In this document: in pieces, positions 1 through 4,308 of the stretch | Layout: every line of letters begins with the position of its first letter | How positions within the stretch are numbered: position 1 is the stretch's first letter | NCBI GenBank assembly: GCA_025358395.1 | Contig: JANYJT010000090.1 | Location: 1 to 5,920 of the forward strand | Reading direction: 5' to 3' | Source: Bacteroidia bacterium | GTDB taxonomy: Bacteria > Bacteroidota > Bacteroidia > Bacteroidales > Prolixibacteraceae | DNA length: 5,920 bases | Notes under the pieces: model-generated | Told to the model about the DNA's origin: nothing | Databases searched by the model: none | The model's input: only the letters and a program-made list of their open reading frames with translations | Translations under genes and position numbers: made by a program

Positions 1-8
1 ACTTTGAT

Positions 9-81
9 TGACCCGTGGTGTAATTGGCAACACGTCTGATTTTGGTTCAGAAGAGTTCTAGTTCGAGCCTAGACGGGTCAA
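9..81 (+). tRNA. tRNA-Gln (anticodon TTG)
   Basis: A full cloverleaf can be folded. The acceptor stem TGACCCG (9-15) pairs perfectly with CGGGTCA (74-80), with discriminator A81. The D stem GTGT (18-21) pairs with ACAC (30-33). The anticodon stem TCTGA (35-39) pairs with TCAGA (47-51) around the loop TTTTGGT, placing anticodon TTG at 42-44, which reads CAA and CAG glutamine codons. The T stem TCTAG (57-61) pairs with CTAGA (69-73) around the loop TTCGAGC. The 3' CCA is not encoded: A81 is followed by CAAG. The 3' half (40-84) recurs at 852-896, so this gene is probably the target of an integration event. Its promoter lies off the left edge of the window. Confidence 0.97.
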
Positions 82-84
82 CAA
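40..84 (+). repeat. attL-like direct repeat, 3' half of tRNA-Gln
   Basis: This segment runs from the anticodon loop to three bases past the tRNA end. It matches 852-896 at 41 of 45 positions in the same orientation; the mismatches are at 42, 48, 57 and 64. Outside these limits the similarity falls away. The 3' half of a tRNA from the anticodon loop onward is the usual attachment-site segment of tyrosine-recombinase elements. The repeat is seen directly; its role as an att site is inference. Confidence 0.7.
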
Positions 85-91
85 GAAAATC

Positions 92-128
92 AATCACTTG
101 CAATTTGTTTTGTAGGTGATTTTTTTTT
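92..128 (+). terminator. Rho-independent terminator after tRNA-Gln
   Basis: An eight-pair stem, AATCACTT (92-99) with AGGTGATT (114-121) and one G-T pair, encloses a 14-base loop and is followed by a run of T to 128. It lies 11 bases after the tRNA and should end its transcript. If the insertion model is right, this terminator belongs to the inserted segment, while the original tRNA terminator is the one at 895-933. Confidence 0.7.
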
Positions 129-197
129 GTAGTGAGGTTTGCTGCGAGGTCTTGTGGATCATTGGTAAATTCAATAACAATTCGTAATTTCTTTTTA

Positions 198-205
198 TAC
201 CTTTG
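198..205 (+). promoter_or_regulatory. candidate Bacteroidetes -7 promoter element for the PIN/antitoxin pair
   Basis: TACCTTTG matches the TAnnTTTG -7 consensus of Bacteroidetes housekeeping promoters exactly. No convincing -33 TTG element is seen at the expected distance. Transcription would begin near position 212, giving a very short leader before the GTG at 225 or almost none before the TTG at 216. The element is short and could arise by chance, but its placement just upstream of the gene pair is right. Confidence 0.45.
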
Positions 206-224
206 ATACAACAATTTGCTGCAA

Positions 225-680
225 GTGAAACAAAGAGTTTATGTTGATACATCCGTGTTCGGAGGCTACTTTGATCCTGAATTTGAATTATGGAGCAAAG
301 TGTTATTCGACAGAATGCTTAAAGGAGATATTACGATGCTTTATTCTCAAATGACTGAAATTGAGTTGACCAATGCACCTCAAAAAGTGAGAAACCTGCT
401 TGACAAGATTCCAATTTCAAATATTGAATTTTTGTGTATAACTGAACAGACCAACGCTTTGGCGGATCGGTATCTTAAGGAAAACGTTGTGGGTAGGACA
501 AGTAGACCTGACTGTTTGCATATTGCAATTGCTACGATAAATAATGCTGATATTCTGGCAAGCTGGAATTTCAAGCACATTGTTAATGTAACAAGAATTA
601 GGGGTTTCAATGGGGTCAATTATATGCTTGGGTATAAAATGCACGAAATTAGAACACCAAGAGAAATATTTGAAATATGA
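225..680 (+). CDS. PIN-domain RNase, VapC-like toxin
   Basis: This encodes a 151-residue protein matching the PIN-domain fold, the metal-dependent ribonuclease family that includes VapC toxins. The N-terminal strand VYVDTSVFGGYFD carries the first acidic residue (D8). E45 and E47 follow in MTEIEL, then D96 in SRPDC with H99 nearby, and D109 in NNADIL before the SWNFKHIVN segment. These are spaced as in the PIN acidic cluster that binds Mg/Mn. There is no ATG near the start. An in-frame stop at 204-206 leaves TTG 216, CTG 219 or GTG 225. I chose GTG because the protein then begins MKQRVYVDTSV, close to the usual PIN start; 216 is the alternative. The gene overlaps the next one by ATGA, suggesting translational coupling. 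Its RNA substrate cannot be read from the sequence. The toxin role is inferred from the domain and partner gene. Confidence 0.88.
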   Translation: MKQRVYVDTSVFGGYFDPEFELWSKVLFDRMLKGDITMLYSQMTEIELTNAPQKVRNLLDKIPISNIEFLCITEQTNALADRYLKENVVGRTSRPDCLHIAIATINNADILASWNFKHIVNVTRIRGFNGVNYMLGYKMHEIRTPREIFEI

Positions 681-847
681 AGACGATTAAGGAGAAAAAA
701 GAGACATCTTCTGTTGAGGAACTAAGACAAATCCGGGATAAAATCGGGTCTGAAATAAAAGATATGACTTTTGACCAGTTGAAAGAATATATTAATTCAA
801 AACTGAGACTCCATAATTCCACTGTATGGTCTAGGGGTGTAGAGTAA
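677..847 (+). CDS. small antitoxin-like partner of the PIN protein (56 aa)
   Basis: An ATG at 677 overlaps the TGA of the PIN gene (ATGA), and the frame runs to TAA at 845-847. The product is 56 residues, very rich in Lys and Glu and predicted helical. Its core, SSVEELRQIRDKI followed by SEIKDMTFDQLKEYIN, resembles from memory short proteins encoded beside PIN genes in Bacteroidetes. The order toxin then antitoxin is reversed relative to classical vapBC. No DNA-binding motif of the AbrB, RHH or HTH type is evident, so neutralisation by direct binding is more likely than strong autoregulation, though this is inference. The C-terminal residues SRGVE lie within a few bases of the tRNA-like repeat at 852 and may be an extension created at the insertion junction. 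The coding call rests on the overlap, the length and the clean frame. Confidence 0.75.
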   Translation: MKTIKEKKETSSVEELRQIRDKIGSEIKDMTFDQLKEYINSKLRLHNSTVWSRGVE

Positions 848-851
848 TTCT

Positions 852-896
852 TTGTGGTTGAGAAGAGTCCTAGTTTGAGCCTAGACGGGTCAACAA
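852..896 (+). repeat. attR-like partial tRNA-Gln copy
   Basis: This is a direct copy of 40-84 at a constant offset of 812 bases with four substitutions and no gaps. It begins five bases after the antitoxin-like stop codon. No matching acceptor 5' strand, D arm or 5' anticodon stem precedes it, so it cannot make a tRNA by itself. Two of the four changes break conserved tRNA features: the outermost T-stem pair, and the T-loop C that normally pairs with the D loop. It is best explained as the host 3' tRNA half displaced by integration. Confidence 0.7.
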
Positions 897-933
897 TTAC
901 AAAAAGGAGCTCCAAGGGCTCCTTTTTGTAATT
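895..933. terminator. strong bidirectional hairpin terminator
   Basis: A perfect 16-pair inverted repeat (895-910 with 918-933) surrounds a seven-base loop. The GC core GGAGC/GCTCC is flanked by an A run on the left and a T run on the right, so it can terminate in either direction. It would end the PIN/antitoxin transcript. Because it starts at the last bases of the partial tRNA copy, it probably was the terminator of tRNA-Gln before the insertion. Confidence 0.88.
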
Positions 934-1034
934 ATAAAAGTTAAGCGCTAAAGAAATAGGCATGTAACTCATTCCAACACCCATTTTTCGAACTTTTCGA
1001 GGGGATGTTAGAAATTTTCCTATATTCGTATTCT

Positions 1035-1042
1035 TAATTTTG
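1035..1042 (+). promoter_or_regulatory. candidate -7 promoter element for the PiT-family permease
   Basis: TAATTTTG fits the TAnnTTTG consensus and sits just upstream of the permease gene. A start near 1049 would leave almost no leader before the ATG at 1050 but about 13 bases before the ATG at 1062. If the element is real, the second ATG becomes the more attractive translation start. No clear -33 element is seen. Confidence 0.4.
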
Positions 1043-1049
1043 GTTCGAT

Positions 1050-2093
1050 ATGTTGTCACCGATGCTCGATGGTTTGCTGCTGCCTTTACTGGTTGCCATG
1101 TTTCTTGGAATCAACATGGGAGGAAGTGGAACCGCCCCTTCTTTTGCAACAGCCTATGGTTCAGGAATATTACGCCGGACTTTTATTCCAGGGCTTTTTG
1201 GCATTTTCGTTCTTTTAGGAGCACTTCTTGCGGGGAAGAACACGGCCATCACGCTGGGGAAAGGGATTCTTCCTGCAGTTAGCCTTGATTATACCTTAAC
1301 AACAATTATCCTTTTTTCTGTGGCGATTTCCCTGCTTTTTGCCAACCTGTTGGGAGTTCCGCAATCAACATCGCAATCAACTGTGGCCGCATTGGTAGCC
1401 CCGGCACATTATGTAGGTCAGCTCAATACACACAAAATATTCTTTGAAATCATACCTACCTGGATCATTCTTCCGTTGGTTTCCTTTGGGATCATGTACT
1501 TCCTCGCGCAGTCAGTCAACCGAAAGTTCGACCTCAAACATCCAGGCTATTTTGACACCGTCAAGCGACAGAAATTTTTTAGATGGGTTGTCATTGTAAC
1601 CAGCTGTTATGTCGCATTTTCAATTGGTTCAAACAATGTTGCCAATGCGGCCGGTCCCATCACTTCGATGATCACCAACGAATTACATATCAACCCAACC
1701 AGCAGTAATTTCATGGTAATCATGATCATTTCCACCCTGATTATTGCCCCTGCATTTGCCATTGGAAGTTCTATTTTTGGTCACAAACTCATGATTAAAA
1801 CCGGTACTGAAATCATGGAAATCGGGAAAGTTGAGGCATCAATGATCTCCTTCGTAACTGCATCGCTTTTGTTGGGTGCCTCAGTTACAAAGGGAATTCC
1901 TACTTCTCTGGTACAGCTGAATACCTTTGCGATTCTTGCCTTAAGTGTTACCAAAAATGGCTGGAAGTCAACCTTTTCCAATAAAATAGTTAAACAGTTC
2001 TGGCTGATCTGGCTGATTGCCCCACTGATCGCTTTTATTTTTTCTTATTTCTTAACCTCACTGGCAGATCAGTTCGGCTTACTCTCAGTTTAA
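1050..2093 (+). CDS. PiT-family anion permease, CysP-like (sulfate or phosphate)
   Basis: A 347-residue polytopic inner-membrane protein with the two inverted PiT (PF01384-type) repeats, expected to import an inorganic anion by ion-coupled symport. The first repeat signature, GINMGGSGT (20-28), ends in AYGSG (35-39). The second is GSNNVANAAGP (193-203). ANLLGVPQSTSQSTV (98-112) and GIPTSLVQ (282-289) are the paired re-entrant-type segments. Classical phosphate transporters carry GANDxAN and GxNDVANA here; this protein has M and N in place of the two Asp residues. From memory, that pattern and the AYGSG and NNVANA words match the Bacillus CysP sulfate permease branch better. Substrate is therefore uncertain. 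Translation starts at ATG 1050, or at ATG 1062 (residue 5), which aligns better with the first membrane helix. No sulfate-assimilation or pho genes are nearby. The stop abuts the convergent peptidase gene. Confidence 0.9.
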   Translation: MLSPMLDGLLLPLLVAMFLGINMGGSGTAPSFATAYGSGILRRTFIPGLFGIFVLLGALLAGKNTAITLGKGILPAVSLDYTLTTIILFSVAISLLFANLLGVPQSTSQSTVAALVAPAHYVGQLNTHKIFFEIIPTWIILPLVSFGIMYFLAQSVNRKFDLKHPGYFDTVKRQKFFRWVVIVTSCYVAFSIGSNNVANAAGPITSMITNELHINPTSSNFMVIMIISTLIIAPAFAIGSSIFGHKLMIKTGTEIMEIGKVEASMISFVTASLLLGASVTKGIPTSLVQLNTFAILALSVTKNGWKSTFSNKIVKQFWLIWLIAPLIAFIFSYFLTSLADQFGLLSV

Positions 2094-2819
2094 TCAAATA
2101 AGCTCAGGCCGGAACTTTTTGATGGCTTTGTCAAGCTCGGCGGCATCCTGAAAATGCCCCTTTAACCGCTCTTTGAACAATGGTCCATGGTTGGGAATTT
2201 TTGTGTGAACCAGTTCATGCACCAAGATATAATCAATCATCCTATCGGGAAGTCGCATCAGATGCAGGTTCAGGTTGATGTTTTTCAAGCCGGAGCAACT
2301 TCCCCAGTTGGTTTTATTATTTTTGATTGTCAGTGCTTTAAAAGAATACCCCAGTTGATTGGCCAGCTCACGGGTGCGTCCGGGTAAGTATCTTTTTGCT
2401 TCATATCTGAGTACCCCCTCCACTGCTGATTTGATTTTATACCGGATTTCAGGATTTTGTAACGAAGCGGTTTCCGGATAACTGATGATGACTGATTGCT
2501 CTGAATGCAAGAGTTGCACCTTAATATTATCGCCATTGCCGGGCAGAAGGTGGTATTTTAAACTGCGGGTAGAGAAGAGCACTCCCGGCATCAGAACTTT
2601 CCTGGTAAGTCCATGTTTTTCCAGCTTTAACTTCGTTTTGACAACCCAGTCCCGTTTCTCTTCCAAAAATTCTGCTCCGCGTGAAAAGGGGAATAACCAG
2701 GGAATCGAAACCACTACTTCACCGGATGATTTCACGGATATCCTGAGTCTCTTTGATCTTGCTTTGCGTGCAAGCTGCACCTCTCCAATTCCGTCAACAT
2801 AAAGGATCTTAGAACTCAT
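2094..2819 (-). CDS. YgjP/SprT-like zinc metallopeptidase (DUF45, M48-type fold)
   Basis: A 241-residue cytosolic protein of the YgjP-like metallopeptidase family (PF01863). An N-terminal beta-rich region with RSKRLRISV (21-29) leads to the NWGSC motif (171-175), the helix INLNLHLMRLP, and the gluzincin-type motif HELVH (201-205). A third ligand candidate is H211 in NHGPLF, where family members have H shortly after HExxH. H201, H205 and H211 would bind zinc, with E202 as catalytic base. The length is normal for the family and no signal peptide is visible. UniProt lists the E. coli relative YgjP as a UTP pyrophosphatase, so a peptidase activity should not be assumed. The ATG overlaps the end of the preceding broken gene by ATGA in the present frame; the restored upstream frame would overlap it by 11 bases, so the two were probably one operon. 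Confidence 0.92.
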   Translation of the reverse strand: MSSKILYVDGIGEVQLARKARSKRLRISVKSSGEVVVSIPWLFPFSRGAEFLEEKRDWVVKTKLKLEKHGLTRKVLMPGVLFSTRSLKYHLLPGNGDNIKVQLLHSEQSVIISYPETASLQNPEIRYKIKSAVEGVLRYEAKRYLPGRTRELANQLGYSFKALTIKNNKTNWGSCSGLKNINLNLHLMRLPDRMIDYILVHELVHTKIPNHGPLFKERLKGHFQDAAELDKAIKKFRPELI

Positions 2820-3181
2820 GCAGGCTCCTCCTCGTTGTCAAAAATCTCTTTTTGAGAATAACCCTTGAAACTTGCACGATCCAGCCGGGTAGAATCACGG
2901 CTACAATAAACTGGCAGGGATAAGAGCTGAAGAGTCGCCGGATAACTGCCATCAGACAATACCCTTAAACGGATCACATATCCTAATATCCGGGTGACAA
3001 TCATCATCGCTGCCATGAAAAGGAAAATAACAACTGCCGGCGAAAACTGAAAAGCGGAAAATGCCTTCAGCGAACCTTCCCGGGTGAAAATATAGATGGC
3101 CACTCCTATCCCGATCAAAAGTGGAAGAATAATCTTACCCGGGTGAACCGGGTGAACAATCTTCGTCGGAGTAAGCTTCAT
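2809..3181 (-). pseudogene. flippase-like UPF0104/LPG-synthase-TM protein, internally deleted and frameshifted
   Basis: The intact frame from ATG 3181 encodes about 121 residues (124 if TTG 3190 is used) and ends at 2816. Its first 78 residues look like the N-terminus of the Bacteroidetes flippase-like family (PF03706-type). There are two membrane helices, around KIILPLLIGIGVAIYIF and PAVVIFLFMAAMMIV, then GYVIRLRVLSDG, which in relatives precedes a long helical core. After DG (near 2945-2953) the frame turns into polar, non-family sequence. In the +1 frame, 2949-2809 encodes 46 residues with RRLFSSYP and FIVAVILPGWI, then a basic tail. This resembles the WRL-x-YYP-x-LIIGA-x-LPRW ending I recall for the family. 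The reading is therefore N-terminus joined to C-terminus, with roughly 200 core residues lost. A short, functional two-helix protein cannot be excluded. Confidence 0.62.
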
Positions 3182-3242
3182 GGGGATCAAGGAATTTGAA
3201 ATGCGTTCACAAAAGTGTGAGTAAATCTAAAGAAATATTTCC

Positions 3243-3250
3243 TATTTTTG
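3243..3250 (+). promoter_or_regulatory. candidate -7 promoter element for the ytxH-holin operon
   Basis: TATTTTTG matches TAnnTTTG. It precedes the first gene of the operon by about 110 bases, so the mRNA would carry a roughly 100-base leader that includes the hairpin at 3260-3292. No convincing -33 box is seen. The match is to a short AT-rich motif in AT-rich sequence, hence moderate confidence. Confidence 0.4.
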
Positions 3251-3259
3251 ATTAATCAG

Positions 3260-3292
3260 CCGGTGCATTTAAAAACCCGGAGGGTACACCGG
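3260..3292 (+). other. leader hairpin with nested stem
   Basis: CCGGTG (3260-3265) can pair with CACCGG (3287-3292). Inside it ACCC (3275-3278) can pair with GGGT (3282-3285) over the three-base loop GGA. No T run follows, so it is not an ordinary terminator. It lies just after the likely transcription start of the ytxH-holin operon and could stabilise or regulate the leader. The rest of the 3182-3358 intergenic region shows no other clear feature beyond AT-rich sequence and the candidate promoter. Confidence 0.35.
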
Positions 3293-3358
3293 TGATTTGA
3301 TGAACAAAACAATTTCCCCGATAGGATTTTTTTTAACAATGCAAAACGGATACACATC

Positions 3359-3592
3359 ATGAGTGAAAATAACGGAACCAAAATTTTGCTGGCATTTATT
3401 GCCGGAGCCGCCGTCGGAGCTGCCATCGGGTACTTCCTGAACTCTGACAAAAAAGATGAAATTCTCACTGATCTGAAAGAGGGTGCCTCCAAATTAAAAA
3501 AGGACATTGAAGAGAATATCAACAAAGCCAAAGAGGTGGTTGATAATTTCAGAAAGATGGACATCGACCTCACGCCTGAAAATCCGGAATAA
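3359..3592 (+). CDS. YtxH-like small membrane protein (77 aa)
   Basis: One N-terminal membrane helix (about residues 8-27) contains a glycine zipper, G16, G20 and G24 in AGAAVGAAIGYF, as in YtxH-domain (PF12732-type) proteins. A charged amphipathic helix follows (about 32-65, DEILTDLKEGASKLKKDIEE), then a Pro/Glu-rich tail. Such proteins are small inner-membrane anchored helical proteins, often linked to stress, and their biochemical role is not established. The ATG at 3359 is the only sensible start, and the length is typical. It is the first gene of a tight operon; the next begins two bases after its stop. The order, small glycine-zipper protein then Holin_X protein then a small third protein, recalls yqjD-yqjE-yqjK of enterobacteria, where YqjD associates with ribosomes at the membrane. 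Any shared role here is inference. Confidence 0.82.
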   Translation: MSENNGTKILLAFIAGAAVGAAIGYFLNSDKKDEILTDLKEGASKLKKDIEENINKAKEVVDNFRKMDIDLTPENPE

Positions 3593-3594
3593 CC

Positions 3595-3957
3595 ATGGAT
3601 CACAATAATGCCGACTTTTTTCAGGAAGTAAAGCTGATGGTGGCCGACTATCTTTCAGCCCGGCTCCGGCTACTGAAATACGATCTTTACGAAAAGACTG
3701 CTAAAATTACCGCAACCTTATTCTCCTCTCTGGTCATTGCCATGCTTTCGTCCATGTTGCTCTTTTTCCTTAGCATTGCCCTGGGGTTCTATTTGGGGTC
3801 GCTTTTCAACAGCTATAGTACGGGATTTTTAGTCGTGACAGGCATCTATCTCCTGCTTTTATTGCCATTCCTGATATTTAGAAAAAGTTTGATAGAAAAG
3901 ACAATTATCAATCGGGTAATTGAGCAACTGACAGAAAAAGAGGAGGATAAGAAATGA
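3595..3957 (+). CDS. Holin_X/YqjE-like membrane protein (phage holin family III type)
   Basis: A 120-residue protein with a charged N-terminal helix (about 6-36, EVKLMVADYLSARLRLLKYD), a long hydrophobic segment (about 38-70), a short loop around FNSYSTG, a second hydrophobic helix (about 76-95) and a basic then acidic tail ending EKEEDKK. This two-helix layout is that of the Holin_X/YqjE group (PF07332-type). Despite the family name, nothing phage-like surrounds it, and chromosomal members of this type are ordinary envelope proteins of unknown function. The ATG lies two bases after the upstream stop, and its TGA overlaps the next ATG, so the three genes are very likely co-translated. The name 'holin' should not be read as evidence of lysis. 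Confidence 0.82.
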   Translation: MDHNNADFFQEVKLMVADYLSARLRLLKYDLYEKTAKITATLFSSLVIAMLSSMLLFFLSIALGFYLGSLFNSYSTGFLVVTGIYLLLLLPFLIFRKSLIEKTIINRVIEQLTEKEEDKK

Positions 3958-4277
3958 GCGATAAACCTAACACGAAAATTGACAACCTTGAAAAGCTGAA
4001 ATTTGAGCAAAATAAGCTGGAAATCTACTGCTCATACCAGGAAAAGCTTCTGGGTTTACAGCTCGAACATTTCAAAGGAAATTACCCCAAAATTATAGGT
4101 GACAAATTATTGCCTTACGATCAGTCCCGAACTATGCAGGTTAATGAGCTGCTGGACTCGGTCAACAATTTGATAGCGACCTTGCTCCCCGGGATTTTCA
4201 AGGGCAGATATCTGCCCGGATTGCTGTTGAAAATTCTACAACTTGTGATGATCAGAACCTTCACAAAAAAAAGGTGA
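3954..4277 (+). CDS. conserved-looking protein of unknown function, third gene of the ytxH-holin operon
   Basis: A 107-residue protein I do not recognise. It is coupled to the holin-like gene by an ATGA overlap. The N-terminal half is charged and helical (NLEKLKFEQNKLEIYCSYQE) with a likely coiled coil. The C-terminal half is hydrophobic, from about residue 72 (NLIATLLPGIFKGRYLPG) to 100, and ends in the basic tail RTFTKKR, so it may bind the membrane peripherally or span it once. It occupies the place of yqjK in the enterobacterial yqjDEK operon and has similar size, but I see no sequence identity strong enough to call homology. Its stop codon (4275-4277) lies inside the operon terminator stem. 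Confidence 0.8.
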   Translation: MSDKPNTKIDNLEKLKFEQNKLEIYCSYQEKLLGLQLEHFKGNYPKIIGDKLLPYDQSRTMQVNELLDSVNNLIATLLPGIFKGRYLPGLLLKILQLVMIRTFTKKR

Positions 4278-4295
4278 CTTTGCGGTCACCTTTTT
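4268..4295. terminator. bidirectional terminator between convergent operons
   Basis: AAAAAGGTGAC (4268-4278) pairs fully with GTCACCTTTTT (4285-4295) around the six-base loop TTTGCG. The A run on one side and T run on the other allow use from both strands. It ends the ytxH-holin operon, whose last stop codon is part of the stem, and would also stop minus-strand transcription leaving lpxA, which ends at 4309. Confidence 0.9.
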
Positions 4296-4308
4296 CATTG
4301 ATTTTTTG

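Larger units (their letters stand above)
85..896 (+). mobile_element. candidate mini-island carrying a toxin-antitoxin unit, inserted at tRNA-Gln
   Basis: About 0.8 kb lies between the intact tRNA-Gln 3' end and a second copy of its 3' half. The interval holds only a terminator, a promoter-like element, a PIN-domain gene and its 56-residue partner. No integrase or other mobility gene is present, so it would be a passively mobilised cassette or the remnant of a larger element. The right-hand copy has lost features a tRNA needs: the T-stem pair 57-73 becomes C-A, and conserved T-loop C64 becomes T. That fits a displaced host segment free to decay. The alternative is a degenerate tandem tRNA duplication that happens to flank the toxin-antitoxin genes. 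Confidence 0.5.

Noticed and set aside
1..8. TTTG at 3-6 as the -7 element of the tRNA promoter
   Set aside because: It lies only three bases before the mature tRNA end, so transcription would start inside the tRNA.
827..893. A complete but degenerate second tRNA-Gln
   Set aside because: TGGTCTAGGGGTGTA vaguely recalls a tRNA 5' half, but it lies within the antitoxin-like coding frame and has no acceptor or D-stem pairing. Clear similarity begins only at 852.
985..1000. Two TTTTCGA words upstream of the permease as an operator
   Set aside because: The repeats are short, AT-rich and not arranged as a convincing operator; nothing else supports a binding site.
649..1059. Minus-strand open frame of 136 codons
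   Set aside because: It runs antisense through the antitoxin-like gene, the partial tRNA and the strong terminator, and its product resembles no family; it is a chance frame.
1040..1282. 80-codon plus-strand frame overlapping the permease start
   Set aside because: It is out of frame with the clear membrane protein, and its product is Ser/Arg/His-rich with no recognisable features.
3595..3957. Prophage lysis cassette because of the holin-like protein
   Set aside because: There is no endolysin, spanin or other phage gene nearby, and the Holin_X/YqjE group is common in ordinary chromosomes.
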